Shown here in pieces: positions 1 through 7,416 of a DNA stretch of 10,743 bases. The stretch comes from JAYEJW01 sp034716535. Its GTDB lineage: Bacteria; Pseudomonadota; Gammaproteobacteria; Chromatiales; Chromatiaceae. The notes under the pieces are model-generated. The model had not been told where the DNA came from, ran no database searches, and saw only the letters and a program-made list of their open reading frames with translations. The DNA is taken from positions 1 through 10,743 of the forward strand of contig JAYEJW010000325.1 of NCBI GenBank assembly GCA_034716535.1, given 5' to 3'. How positions within the stretch are numbered: the stretch's first letter is position 1; the number at the start of each line of letters is the position of its first letter. The translations under genes were made by a program, and so were the position numbers.

Positions 1-9
1 GGCAATCTC

Positions 10-90
10 GTAGGGCGGATCAAGGAGCGCAGCGACGGATCCGCCGATGGCCGCGATTTTGGTGGGTCCGCTTCGCTTGACCCACCCTAC
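10..90. repeat. Two-hairpin dispersed-type palindromic repeat
   Basis: The outer arms at 10-24 (GTAGGGCGGATCAAG) and 76-90 (CTTGACCCACCCTAC) are inverted complements at 13 of 15 positions. Each half also folds on itself with a perfect 8-bp stem: GGCGGATC at 14-21 with GATCCGCC at 38-45, and GGTGGGTC at 61-68 with GACCCACC at 79-86. Elements with the GTAGGGTGGGTCAAG arm are, from memory, widespread intergenic repeats in gamma- and betaproteobacteria. Copy number in this genome cannot be seen from one window. No coding frame crosses it convincingly. Confidence 0.7.
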
Positions 91-95
91 AGCGG

Positions 96-115
96 CCGGG
101 GTGCCCCGGGTTTTT
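96..115 (+). terminator. Possible intrinsic terminator of an upstream unit
   Basis: CCGGG (96-100) and CCCGG (105-109) form a short GC stem around the loop GTGC. A G and a run of five T (111-115) follow. The stem is only 5 bp, so the call is tentative. It would separate the polysaccharide genes from whatever lies to the left of the window. Confidence 0.4.
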
Positions 116-351
116 GAGAAGCTACCTTGCGGATAGGTTGCCCGCCGCAGCAGGGAACAGCCGCGATCCCAAAACCACTGACCGATAATGGGTCCCTGCC
201 AAATCCTCCTCCATCTCAGCATGGACGGCAAGCGCGGGGCCGCAATACGTGATCGCGATCTCGAAACGCAACGCCGTAAAGATGCTACCGTTTATTTTTT
301 AGAGGGCGAGGAACGCTCGGTGCCGCCAAGTTTTTCCAGGTAATCGGAACC

Positions 352-1131
352 ATGAACAAACTCTATCGGCTTTGCGCTGCCACGTTGGCCGTATTCGGCT
401 CCCAGGCTTGCCAGACAACGGGTGGAGGCCCGGCCGACACCGCGGGCATGGTGGCCCACGATTCCACCACGGTGCAATCTGCGGGACAAACTGCAACGCA
501 GGCGCAAGCTGCCCCTGGAGCCCAGGGTGAGCTCGTGCCGGCCAGCATCGGGCTGCCGCCGGACCCCGGGCCGCGCGGCACCTACCGCATCGGTCCGCAC
601 GACCTGCTCCAGATCGAGGTCTTTCAGGTCGAAGAGCTCTCCAGCCAGGAGCGCGTAAGCGAGGAAGGCTTCATTGTCATGTCTCTGATCGGCGCGGTAC
701 CGGTCGGCGGACTTACACCGAAGGAAGCCGAAGAGGTCATCGCCGCCGCCCTCGGGCGGAGTTACCTGCAGAACCCCCAGGTCAATGTGTTCGTCTCCGA
801 GTACGCGAGTCAGGACGTAACTGTTACGGGCGCGGTCAACAGACCGGGCGTGTTCCCCATGAAAGGCCGCACGACACTGCTGCAGGCGATCGCCCAGGCC
901 GAAGGCGTCGATCCCCTCGCGAACGAGGAGGAGATCATCATCTTTCGCTCTCAGGCCAGGGGCGGTGCACAGGCCTACGTGGTAAACCTGGAGAAAATTC
1001 AGGAGGGGGCACTACAAGATCCACTGTTGGTCGCCAACGACCGGGTCGTGGTCGCGCAATCAGGCGGCGCCGTCTTCTTCAAGGGCCTCACCGATACGCT
1101 GCGCGGATTTGTACGCCTCCCGATCTACTGA
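352..1131 (+). CDS. Polysaccharide export outer-membrane lipoprotein (short Wza/OPX type)
   Basis: This 259-residue protein belongs to the OPX family that carries capsule or exopolysaccharide through the periplasm and outer membrane. The N-terminus has a short hydrophobic segment ending in a cysteine (AVFGSQAC, Cys20). It fits a lipoprotein signal, although Gln at -2 is not ideal for a lipobox. A low-complexity Ala/Gly/Thr/Gln stretch (about 21-75) is followed by a Poly_export domain (about 76-150, with YRIGPHDLLQIEVF). A SLBB-type domain (about 155-235) contains VTVTGAVNRPGVFPMKGRTT. At 259 residues it is clearly shorter than E. coli Wza (roughly 380) and lacks room for the second SLBB repeat and a long C-terminal helix. 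It may therefore need another outer-membrane partner. The ATG at 352 is preferred because the signal sequence begins there; only a weak CAGG lies upstream. It precedes the Wzc-like gene by 107 nt, the usual order in Wzy-dependent export loci. The family is secure; the exact polymer is unknown. Confidence 0.93.
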   Translation: MNKLYRLCAATLAVFGSQACQTTGGGPADTAGMVAHDSTTVQSAGQTATQAQAAPGAQGELVPASIGLPPDPGPRGTYRIGPHDLLQIEVFQVEELSSQERVSEEGFIVMSLIGAVPVGGLTPKEAEEVIAAALGRSYLQNPQVNVFVSEYASQDVTVTGAVNRPGVFPMKGRTTLLQAIAQAEGVDPLANEEEIIIFRSQARGGAQAYVVNLEKIQEGALQDPLLVANDRVVVAQSGGAVFFKGLTDTLRGFVRLPIY

Positions 1132-1136
1132 AACCT

Positions 1137-1166
1137 TGCTGCGTAGAAGCCGAGCTTCTAGCGGCA
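1137..1166 (+). promoter_or_regulatory. Stem-loop between the export lipoprotein and kinase genes
   Basis: TAGAAGC (1144-1150) pairs perfectly with GCTTCTA (1154-1160) around the loop CGA. TGCTGC (1137-1142) extends the stem by pairing with GCGGCA (1161-1166), with one T-G wobble and a bulged G at 1143. No T-run follows, so it is not a standard intrinsic terminator. It could be a processing or stability element, or an attenuation site, that sets different levels of the lipoprotein and the kinase. The function is inferred; only the pairing is seen. Confidence 0.45.
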
Positions 1167-1238
1167 TAAATCAGCGGTTCCTAAAGTGGGTGCGCGGCAA
1201 CCCTGGGTTCGGATGAGTTAATCAAGGGATATAGGGGA

Positions 1239-3533
1239 ATGACGAACGGAGCTTATCCGAGGAGCGCAGACGACCGCGGCCGTCAACTCGAGCTCGCGGC
1301 GCAACAAAAGGAACTGCAGCGCTTCAACGAAATCGCGATGGCGCCCCGCCCCGAGCGGGATGACGAAGACGTCATCGACCTGCGCGAGTATTGGAACGTC
1401 CTGATGCGCCGCAAGTGGACCCTGATCACGGTCCTTGCGGTTTCGATGGTCGTTGCGTTGCTGGTCAGCTTCCTTTCGACCCCCATCTACCGCAGCACAC
1501 TGCTGCTTCAGATCGAGCGCGAAGAGGGCAAGGTCCTCGAATACCAAAGCCTGACCCCCGAAGAGACCGTCAACGCCAAAGACTTCTATCAGACCCAGTA
1601 CGAGCTGCTGCAAAGCCGCAGCCTCGCGCGCCGGGTGATCGACCAGCTCGGACTGCAGACATCCAATAGTTTTTCGCAAGAGGATGAAGCGTCGTATCTC
1701 GCGGGATTGATCCGCGAGCTCAAGGCCAAGATCAGCGGCAGCGATACGGCACAAGCGCCGCAGGAACCGGACCTCGAGGAGCTGTTCCTCGAGAACCTCA
1801 ACGTATCGCCCGTGAAAAACTCGCGGCTCGTGCGCATCAACTACGAAAGCCCCGACCCGGAAGAGGCGGCCGCCATCGCCAACGCGGTAGCCGACAACTT
1901 CGTGAACACGACCCTGGAACGGCGTTTCGACGCGTCCTCGTACGCAAAGACCTTTCTCGAAGAGCGCATCCAACAGGTCAGAGCCAACCTCGAAGACTCA
2001 GAACGCCGCCTGATCGCCTATGCCCGGGAACGCGAGATCGTCAACCTGGACGACAAGCTCGACATCCTGATGCAGAAACTCAAGGAGATGAGCTCTCAAT
2101 TGGTCATGGCGGAGGCGCAGCGTATCGAAGCCGAGGCAGAGTATCAGGAGATGGCCGAGGATGACGGGGCCGGTAATATCAACGTGCTCGAGAGCCCAGT
2201 CATTCAGAAGCTGAAGGAGCGCAAGGCAGAGCTGGAGTCCGAGTACCAGGAAAAACTCCGGATCTACAAGCCCGGTTACCCCAAGATGCAGCAGCTCCAA
2301 CAGCAAATCGCGGAGATCCGCCAAGAAATCGCGCAGGAATCGGCTTCGATCGGAAACTCCGTCAGGACCACCTTCGAGGCTAAAATTCGCCAGGAGGCGA
2401 AACTACAGATGCGCATCGGAGAGATCAAGGACGAGATCCTCGCGCTCCAGGACCGCAGCACCGATTATCAGACGCTGAAACGTGAGGTCGATACGAACCG
2501 CGAGCTTTACGACGGACTGCTCCAGCGCATGAAGGAGATCGGGGTCGCCGCCGGCATCGGCACCAACAATATCTCCATCGTCGACGCCGCCGAGGTCCCG
2601 CGCCTGAAATACAAACCCAGCTTGACCAAGAATCTGGCCATTGCAATTGCCCTGGGTCTGTTCGGCGGTGTTCTGCTGGCGTTTCTCTTCGAGACCCTGG
2701 ACGACACCGTCAAGACCAGCGAGGACGTGGAGAAGCGCGTCGGCGCGCCTGTGTTGGGCGTCATACCCCTTTCGCACGCCAAGGAGCACGGGATCGACGA
2801 AGAGGATATGCCGCTGCTAGCCTCCAAGGACCCCAAGAGCCCCCTCGCAGAGGCCTTCCGCTCCCTACGGGCATCGCTCATCTTCTCTACCGCCGAGGGC
2901 GCACCGAAGGTCATGCACTTTACAAGCCCAAGTCCGGGCGAAGGTAAGACCACCTCGGCGACGAGCACAGCGATCACCTTCGCGCAGACCGGCAGCAAGG
3001 TGCTGCTCATTGACGCCGACCTGCGAAATCCTTCGCTTCACCGGGCGTTCTCCCTGCACAACTCGAGCGGGCTGACCAACTACCTTGCCGGCGACTCCAA
3101 GGCGGCCGAGATCGCGCAACCCACGCAGGTTCCGCGCCTGTTCGCAATCACCAGCGGCCCCTTACCGCCAAACCCCGTGGAGCTCCTATCCAGCGCCAAG
3201 ATGCTCGACCTCGTGAGCCTCGCCGCGGACCGTTTCGACTACGTCATCATCGACGGTCCGCCAGTCATCGGACTGGCGGACGCCCTCGTGCTTGCCAATC
3301 TTGCCAGCGCAACGCTCTTCGTCGTGGAGTCCGGCGGCACGCGCGCCAGCCCATTGGAAGGTTCCATCAAACGCCTTCGCGCGGCCAATGCGGTGATTCT
3401 GGGCGCCGTCCTCGAGAAGTTCGGCCGGGGCGGCTCGGGGTACGGATACGGATACAGTTACGACTATCACTACACCTACAACTATGGGGGCGGAGCCGAA
3501 GAGGCGGCTCTGCCCAAGCAAGCCTCGACCTGA
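1239..3533 (+). CDS. Wzc-type polysaccharide co-polymerase with tyrosine autokinase domain
   Basis: This 764-residue inner-membrane protein controls polysaccharide chain length and export and autophosphorylates on tyrosine (BY-kinase family). The order is: a cytoplasmic N-terminus; the Wzz start near DLREYWNVLMRRKW (48-60); TM1 (about 60-79); a long periplasmic region (about 80-463) with heptad-rich coiled coil (about 230-430); a proline-containing stretch before TM2 (about 464-484); then the cytoplasmic kinase. Visible kinase motifs are Walker A SPSPGEGKTT (563-572, Lys570), Walker A' VLLIDADLR (588-596) and Walker B FDYVIIDGPP (666-675). The C-terminus has a Tyr cluster in which every second residue from 735 to 749 is Tyr (eight in all). 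A purine-rich AAGGGA at 1224-1229 precedes the ATG. Co-polymerase and kinase are fused in one chain, as in proteobacterial Wzc rather than the split Gram-positive CpsC/CpsD. The next gene begins 12 nt after its stop. A cognate low-molecular-weight tyrosine phosphatase (Wzb) is not in the window. Confidence 0.95.
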   Translation: MTNGAYPRSADDRGRQLELAAQQKELQRFNEIAMAPRPERDDEDVIDLREYWNVLMRRKWTLITVLAVSMVVALLVSFLSTPIYRSTLLLQIEREEGKVLEYQSLTPEETVNAKDFYQTQYELLQSRSLARRVIDQLGLQTSNSFSQEDEASYLAGLIRELKAKISGSDTAQAPQEPDLEELFLENLNVSPVKNSRLVRINYESPDPEEAAAIANAVADNFVNTTLERRFDASSYAKTFLEERIQQVRANLEDSERRLIAYAREREIVNLDDKLDILMQKLKEMSSQLVMAEAQRIEAEAEYQEMAEDDGAGNINVLESPVIQKLKERKAELESEYQEKLRIYKPGYPKMQQLQQQIAEIRQEIAQESASIGNSVRTTFEAKIRQEAKLQMRIGEIKDEILALQDRSTDYQTLKREVDTNRELYDGLLQRMKEIGVAAGIGTNNISIVDAAEVPRLKYKPSLTKNLAIAIALGLFGGVLLAFLFETLDDTVKTSEDVEKRVGAPVLGVIPLSHAKEHGIDEEDMPLLASKDPKSPLAEAFRSLRASLIFSTAEGAPKVMHFTSPSPGEGKTTSATSTAITFAQTGSKVLLIDADLRNPSLHRAFSLHNSSGLTNYLAGDSKAAEIAQPTQVPRLFAITSGPLPPNPVELLSSAKMLDLVSLAADRFDYVIIDGPPVIGLADALVLANLASATLFVVESGGTRASPLEGSIKRLRAANAVILGAVLEKFGRGGSGYGYGYSYDYHYTYNYGGGAEEAALPKQAST

Positions 3534-3545
3534 TACACGCAGACT

Positions 3546-5318
3546 ATGGTCGCCGAGCTCCTACCCCTCGCGCTCGACTACTACCGCTCTCCGCTCCGCT
3601 ACCGACACCTGGCAGACCCCAAACAGCCGTTGCCCAAGAGCTTCGACGGCCTGATGATCGATTTCGCCGCCGCCCTGACGCCCCAAAACACCGGGGCGAC
3701 CGCGCAGAAGCTTGGGGCCGCCCCGACCGAGATTCGAGAGGCCGCCCTTTTCTTTCTGCGACAGGTACTGCTGGCGCCCGGAGCCGATCACTATCGCGTC
3801 CTCGGCCTTTCCCGCAACGCATCGGAAGAGGCCGTGCGACAGCACTACCGTTTGCTCGTGCGGATTTTCCACCCGGACAGGTCCACGGACGACAGCGATC
3901 GCGACGCCGCCTACACGGCCCGACTCAATGCCGCCTACAATGAGTTGCGCAACCCAGCCTCGAGGCGGCGCTACGACCGTCAACTCCAAGCCCGCTCAAA
4001 CGGACGTGGTTCCGAGCCGCGGACCTATGATTTTTTCCAGCCGAACCACCCCATCACGCCGTTTCTGAAAGAAGACGGGCCGCCTCGCCGTTTCCGGATG
4101 CCCGCACGCCGGACCCTGGCCTGGACACTGGCGGGGCTCGCGGCAGCCACCCTGCTCTTTCTCCTTGTCCGGCCCTCCACCCAACCCACGCTGCGTTCCA
4201 GTCCGGAGCTCGTCAAGCGATCCGCTGCGGGGCCGTCTTTCCTCAAAGGCGGCAAGCCGAATTCCTCGGGTGAATCGACGGCGCACCTCGCGCAGTCAGC
4301 CCCTCCCGCCGACGTGGCGCGCGCCAGCCGCGCACGTCCGGCGCCCCCGCCCGTGCCGGATCAGGCAGCGGATACGGACGCAGGGGGCACCGCGACGGCG
4401 AATTCCGAACCTGGGCCGGACGAGTCCCCAAATAGGGATAAGACACCCGAGGCCGCGCAAGTTACTCCCGCAAACGCGCCGTCTCTGGCCGCGGTACCGA
4501 CGGACACCATAACCAGCGGGCGATCCCCCATTGTAGAGAGCCTCCAAGGCCCGCCGGCGAAAGTGAGCGCCGGCACAATCGAGTCGGATCATCCCCAAAC
4601 GGATTCGCAAGCCGGTGCCGAGAAGGCAACGCCGGAGCCACCTGCCGCGCACCGAGACCACGAGGCCCCGGATCCCCCGCGGAAAGACCTTGCGCGGCAC
4701 CGAGGCCCCTCGGCGACGGAAGGTAAGGGCACCGAACGAGCGGCCCTTCAGTCAACACCCGAAGCCGATCCCCGTTTGACGCGAGACAGTAGCACTCGCC
4801 CTCGGCAGATGCCTGTCAAGGAGGCTCCCGCCAAGGGCACCGACGAGCGAAAAGCAATCGCGAAGAGGCAGGCGAGCCCCGTCGAAAGGACTGACGTCTC
4901 CGCGACGTCCGCCCCCCCCGCGCCGCCGCAAAAGGCTGCCGCTCCCAGCACGCGCGCCAGGCCCTCGGACATCATCAGCAGACTGACTCGGTCCTATCAG
5001 AACGGCGATCTCGATGGCTTCGTCGGCCTGTTTGCCGCAAACGCCCAAGTCAACGACGGCAGCGGCACCGCATTCATACGGTCAGATTACGCCGATCTCT
5101 TCTCGCGGGTCCCCCAACGCCGTCTCTCAGTCCAGAACCTGAAATGGCGTCCAGGGGGCGACGCCAAGCTTGTGGGCTCGGGAACCATCATGGTCAGCAG
5201 CAACGGAGAAGGCGCTTCCGGCTGGCGCCATTCCGCTGGCACGATACACTTCGAGCTCATCCCTTGGATGGGCAGGTACAAGATCTCCAAGATGATCCAT
5301 CGTCTAACACCGAGATAG
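3546..5318 (+). CDS. Membrane-anchored J-domain protein with NTF2-like C-terminus
   Basis: This is a 590-residue protein of unusual architecture. Residues 1-80 form a helical region without a recognised domain. Residues 81-147 are a J domain (DHYRVLGLS, then HPD at 109-111, then a helix ending RRRYDRQL). The HPD motif, needed to stimulate Hsp70 (DnaK) ATPase, is intact. One hydrophobic segment (about 190-208) follows an Arg-rich stretch, which predicts the N-terminus inside the cell. Residues about 210-470 are Pro/Ala/Thr/Glu-rich and look disordered. Residues about 473-590 resemble an NTF2/SnoaL-like fold (helical start, NGDLDGFVGLFAANAQVND, then strands). That assignment is by pattern only. 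The inferred topology puts the J domain in the cytoplasm and the C-terminal domain in the periplasm. It starts 12 nt after the kinase gene, with no clear Shine-Dalgarno, so it may depend on coupled translation. No Gly/Phe region or zinc domain is present, so it is not DnaJ itself. Its role in polysaccharide export is inferred from position. Confidence 0.85.
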   Translation: MVAELLPLALDYYRSPLRYRHLADPKQPLPKSFDGLMIDFAAALTPQNTGATAQKLGAAPTEIREAALFFLRQVLLAPGADHYRVLGLSRNASEEAVRQHYRLLVRIFHPDRSTDDSDRDAAYTARLNAAYNELRNPASRRRYDRQLQARSNGRGSEPRTYDFFQPNHPITPFLKEDGPPRRFRMPARRTLAWTLAGLAAATLLFLLVRPSTQPTLRSSPELVKRSAAGPSFLKGGKPNSSGESTAHLAQSAPPADVARASRARPAPPPVPDQAADTDAGGTATANSEPGPDESPNRDKTPEAAQVTPANAPSLAAVPTDTITSGRSPIVESLQGPPAKVSAGTIESDHPQTDSQAGAEKATPEPPAAHRDHEAPDPPRKDLARHRGPSATEGKGTERAALQSTPEADPRLTRDSSTRPRQMPVKEAPAKGTDERKAIAKRQASPVERTDVSATSAPPAPPQKAAAPSTRARPSDIISRLTRSYQNGDLDGFVGLFAANAQVNDGSGTAFIRSDYADLFSRVPQRRLSVQNLKWRPGGDAKLVGSGTIMVSSNGEGASGWRHSAGTIHFELIPWMGRYKISKMIHRLTPR

Positions 5319-5323
5319 GAGGT
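5317..5323 (+). promoter_or_regulatory. Ribosome binding site deciding a TTG start
   Basis: AGGAGGT lies 7 nt before the TTG at 5331 and overlaps the last two bases of the TAG stop of the J-domain gene (5316-5318). There is no in-frame ATG until codon 25, which would remove the membrane anchor. The strong site therefore supports TTG as the start and suggests coupling to upstream translation. Confidence 0.8.
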
Positions 5324-5330
5324 CGAAGTC

Positions 5331-6590
5331 TTGACAGTCTTATGGCGAATTCTGCTCCTCGCCGTCGCTGCGCTGCTCATCTGGCGCATCGCCTCATCGG
5401 GCATGTCCAGCTATTACATCGAACGGCTCAGCGAGGGCGACGCGAGTGCGGCTCCGAAGGCCCTGGCCTGGAACAGCCGAGAACCTCACGCGACGTTCCA
5501 TGAAGCCCTCGCCTCGCTCCCGGAGAATCCGGAGACCGCAACGGCATTTCTTCAAAGGGCCTACGCCGAGAACCCGGCCGAGACGAAGCCGTTGCTGGTC
5601 ACTGCCGGTATCGTCCGGTCGCAGGGAGACCAGGCGCGCGCGGATGCGCTCGTAACGCAAGCGGCCGACCTGCTCCCGGCCAACCCCGGCATCCAACAGG
5701 AAGCCGCGGCCTACTGGGTATCCCGGGGTCATCTCGAACAGGCGATGCAGCACTGGTCGCGGGCGCTTGAGGCCGACCCGGCGGTGGGGGAACAGCTCTT
5801 CCCCCTGCTGCTGAAGATCGCGGAGGACACGCGCACCCGAGGCGTTTTCAAAGCGCTCGCATACTCCCCCCCTCCCTGGTGGGATCGGTTCTTTGCCGAA
5901 GTCGCACGACGCGCGCTGAACGTGGAAACCGTCCGCCTTCTTTATGCATTGCGGCGCGACGCAACCGACGCTCCCTTCACGGAGAAGGAAAGACAAGCCT
6001 ACGTCAAACGGCTACAGAAAGACGGTGTAACTACGGAGGCTTATCTCGTCTGGGTCAACGGACTGAGCGAAACCGAGCGCGCGCACCTCGGCCTGCTCTA
6101 CAACGGCGGATTCGAGCTGGGGCCCAGCAACCGAGGGTTCGATTGGCATCTTGGCAACACAGAGCATGTCGCCGCAAATACGGCAACGACCTACGGCATC
6201 GACGGCAACAAGGCCCTTCACCTGACATTCAAACGCAGAGAGAAGCGATACCATCACCTTTTCCAGCCTCTGTTTCTGGACCCCGGCACCTATCGCGTCA
6301 CAGGCAAAGTCCGCACCGAAAGCCTGGAGACGAAAGGCGGCCTGAAGTGGCAGGCGCAGTGCCGTTTACCCACCTCTCAAACGCTGGGGGAGAGCGAGCG
6401 CTTTCTCGGCTCCGGCGAATGGCGTGAGTTCTCGTTCGAGTTTCAGGTCCCGGAGTCCTGCACGGCACAGGAGATCCGGCTGCACTCCACGGGAAAACGC
6501 GCTTTCGAGCACAAAATCACAGGCGCTGTCTGGTTCGACGGGATGTCCATCCGAAAGATCCTCGGGGCGATAGCGGACTCCGACGCGTGA
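5331..6590 (+). CDS. Membrane-anchored TPR protein with carbohydrate-binding-like C-terminal domain
   Basis: This 419-residue protein starts with a single membrane segment (about 4-22, RILLLAVAALLIWRI), probably an uncleaved anchor facing the periplasm. Helical repeats of TPR type span about 51-150 (for example AFLQRAYAENPAETKPLL and AMQHWSRALEADPAVG). More helices follow to about 250. From about 257 the chain becomes strand-rich and opens with LLYNGGFELGPSNRGFDWHL, a pattern common at the start of galactose-binding-like or CBM4/9-like jelly-roll domains. Two cysteines (344, 377) in it could form a disulphide in the periplasm. TPRs usually hold protein partners, and the terminal domain could bind polysaccharide; both are family-level inference. 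The start is TTG at 5331, supported by AGGAGGT. The gene follows the J-domain gene by 12 nt and ends the tight operon; the next gene is 224 nt away. It resembles the assembly-scaffold TPR proteins of other export systems, but I do not recognise a named family. Confidence 0.85.
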   Translation: MTVLWRILLLAVAALLIWRIASSGMSSYYIERLSEGDASAAPKALAWNSREPHATFHEALASLPENPETATAFLQRAYAENPAETKPLLVTAGIVRSQGDQARADALVTQAADLLPANPGIQQEAAAYWVSRGHLEQAMQHWSRALEADPAVGEQLFPLLLKIAEDTRTRGVFKALAYSPPPWWDRFFAEVARRALNVETVRLLYALRRDATDAPFTEKERQAYVKRLQKDGVTTEAYLVWVNGLSETERAHLGLLYNGGFELGPSNRGFDWHLGNTEHVAANTATTYGIDGNKALHLTFKRREKRYHHLFQPLFLDPGTYRVTGKVRTESLETKGGLKWQAQCRLPTSQTLGESERFLGSGEWREFSFEFQVPESCTAQEIRLHSTGKRAFEHKITGAVWFDGMSIRKILGAIADSDA

Positions 6591-6718
6591 GCCACCCACC
6601 GGAAGCAAAGTCGGCCAACTGTTTCCTCGGCACCCTATTCCCGCGGCTTACCGGGTTCGTCACACTGCGCGCGGCTCCCTAGAAATCCCAACTCCGTCAC
6701 AATACCGACAACCGCCGT

Positions 6719-6747
6719 TTGACCATCCAGTCGATCATCGGTTGAAT
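6719..6747 (+). promoter_or_regulatory. Possible sigma-70 promoter
   Basis: TTGACC (6719-6724) and TTGAAT (6742-6747) are separated by 17 nt. They match the -35 and -10 consensus at 5/6 and 4/6. The site lies in the 224-nt gap before the small exported protein and would start RNA about 60 nt upstream of its ATG. It is consistent with that gene being transcribed separately from the export operon. The pattern is weak enough to occur by chance. Confidence 0.4.
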
Positions 6748-6814
6748 GTACACCAGAAGGGAAACCAGTGGCAAAGCGTCGGCAGCTTGTGCTTCTCAAC
6801 TCCGGGAGGAAAAA

Positions 6815-7354
6815 ATGGGTAAGCAAGCCTTTCTCTGCAGGGTCATTGTCGGTGCGGGCCTGACGACGATGTTAAGCATCGCCAGTGCAGCAGAGCCAAT
6901 TGCCAATCTCGCCCGAATCGACGGTGTGGCCGTGGTGAGTCAGGGCGCTCAGTACGTCAAAGGACGTGAGGGAATGAACCTCAAAGAGGGGGATCGCCTC
7001 ATGGCCCTAGAAGGGGGCAATGCCGTCATCGAATTCAAGGACGGCTGCCGTTATACCCTCGCCGACAACGAGTTGCTGACCATCGGCACCAAGAGCACCT
7101 GCGCCACCGACGCGGTCGGCAGCTACAAGGTCGACCCTTATGGCGGCGTTTCGCAGACCCCCACTGCCGCCGCTGAGAACTTCCGGTACGCAGCCTTGGA
7201 GGCGCCCGCTGGTGGCACCGTCGCCGCTGCTGGACTCGGATGGGTTCCGCTCGCCGCCGCCGGTTTCGTCGGTCTTGCCGGCGTTGCGACGAACTCGGAG
7301 ACTAAGGGGAGTTCCGGAAACACAGGTATCACGCAGCCTCCCGTTAGCCCTTAA
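6815..7354 (+). CDS. Small exported FecR-like protein
   Basis: This is a 179-residue protein with a signal peptide (residues 1-25, SIASA before AEP, a good signal peptidase I site). The mature N-terminal half (about 27-95) resembles the FecR-type beta domain found in secreted proteins: NLARIDGVAVV, then REGMNLKEGDRLMALEGGNAVIEFKDGCRYTL. Cys78 and Cys96 may form a disulphide. Residues about 136-158 are a Gly/Ala-rich hydrophobic stretch that might be a membrane or surface anchor. The tail is Gly/Ser/Pro-rich. I chose ATG 6815 because GGAGG (6805-6809) lies 5 nt upstream and the signal peptide begins directly. An in-frame ATG at 6746 would add 23 polar residues before the signal and overlaps the possible -10 box. 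The gene ends 24 nt before a strong terminator, so it is probably the last gene of its transcript. Its function is unknown; a structural or adhesive role in the matrix is only a guess from context. Confidence 0.8.
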   Translation: MGKQAFLCRVIVGAGLTTMLSIASAAEPIANLARIDGVAVVSQGAQYVKGREGMNLKEGDRLMALEGGNAVIEFKDGCRYTLADNELLTIGTKSTCATDAVGSYKVDPYGGVSQTPTAAAENFRYAALEAPAGGTVAAAGLGWVPLAAAGFVGLAGVATNSETKGSSGNTGITQPPVSP

Positions 7355-7378
7355 GCCACTTTTCCACAATCCCACAGA

Positions 7379-7416
7379 AAGCCTGTTTACCCACGCGGTA
7401 AACGGGCTTTTTCTTT
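7379..7416 (+). terminator. Strong intrinsic terminator
   Basis: AAGCCTGTTTACC (7379-7391) pairs with GGTAAACGGGCTT (7397-7409) over 13 bp with one T-G wobble, around the loop CACGC. The T-rich tail TTTTTCTTT spans 7408-7416. It lies 24 nt after the stop of the FecR-like gene and marks the end of the first transcription block. Confidence 0.9.

Noticed and set aside
184..189. GATAAT as a -10 box for the export lipoprotein gene
   Set aside because: No -35-like hexamer lies at 15-19 nt upstream and the distance to the ATG is over 160 nt, so I did not list it as a promoter.
1218..1973. Long reverse-strand open frame (251 codons) opposite the kinase gene
   Set aside because: It lies wholly antisense to a strongly supported Wzc-like gene, has no family resemblance, and long shadow frames are expected in GC-rich coding DNA.
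2507..3010. Reverse-strand open frame opposite the kinase domain
   Set aside because: It overlaps the Walker A and A' coding region of the real gene and its protein shows no recognisable domain.
4165..4512. Alternative-frame open frames within the disordered linker of the J-domain gene
   Set aside because: Their Arg/Pro-rich products are the usual frame-shifted reading of Ala/Pro-rich GC-biased sequence. The main frame continues intact on both sides.
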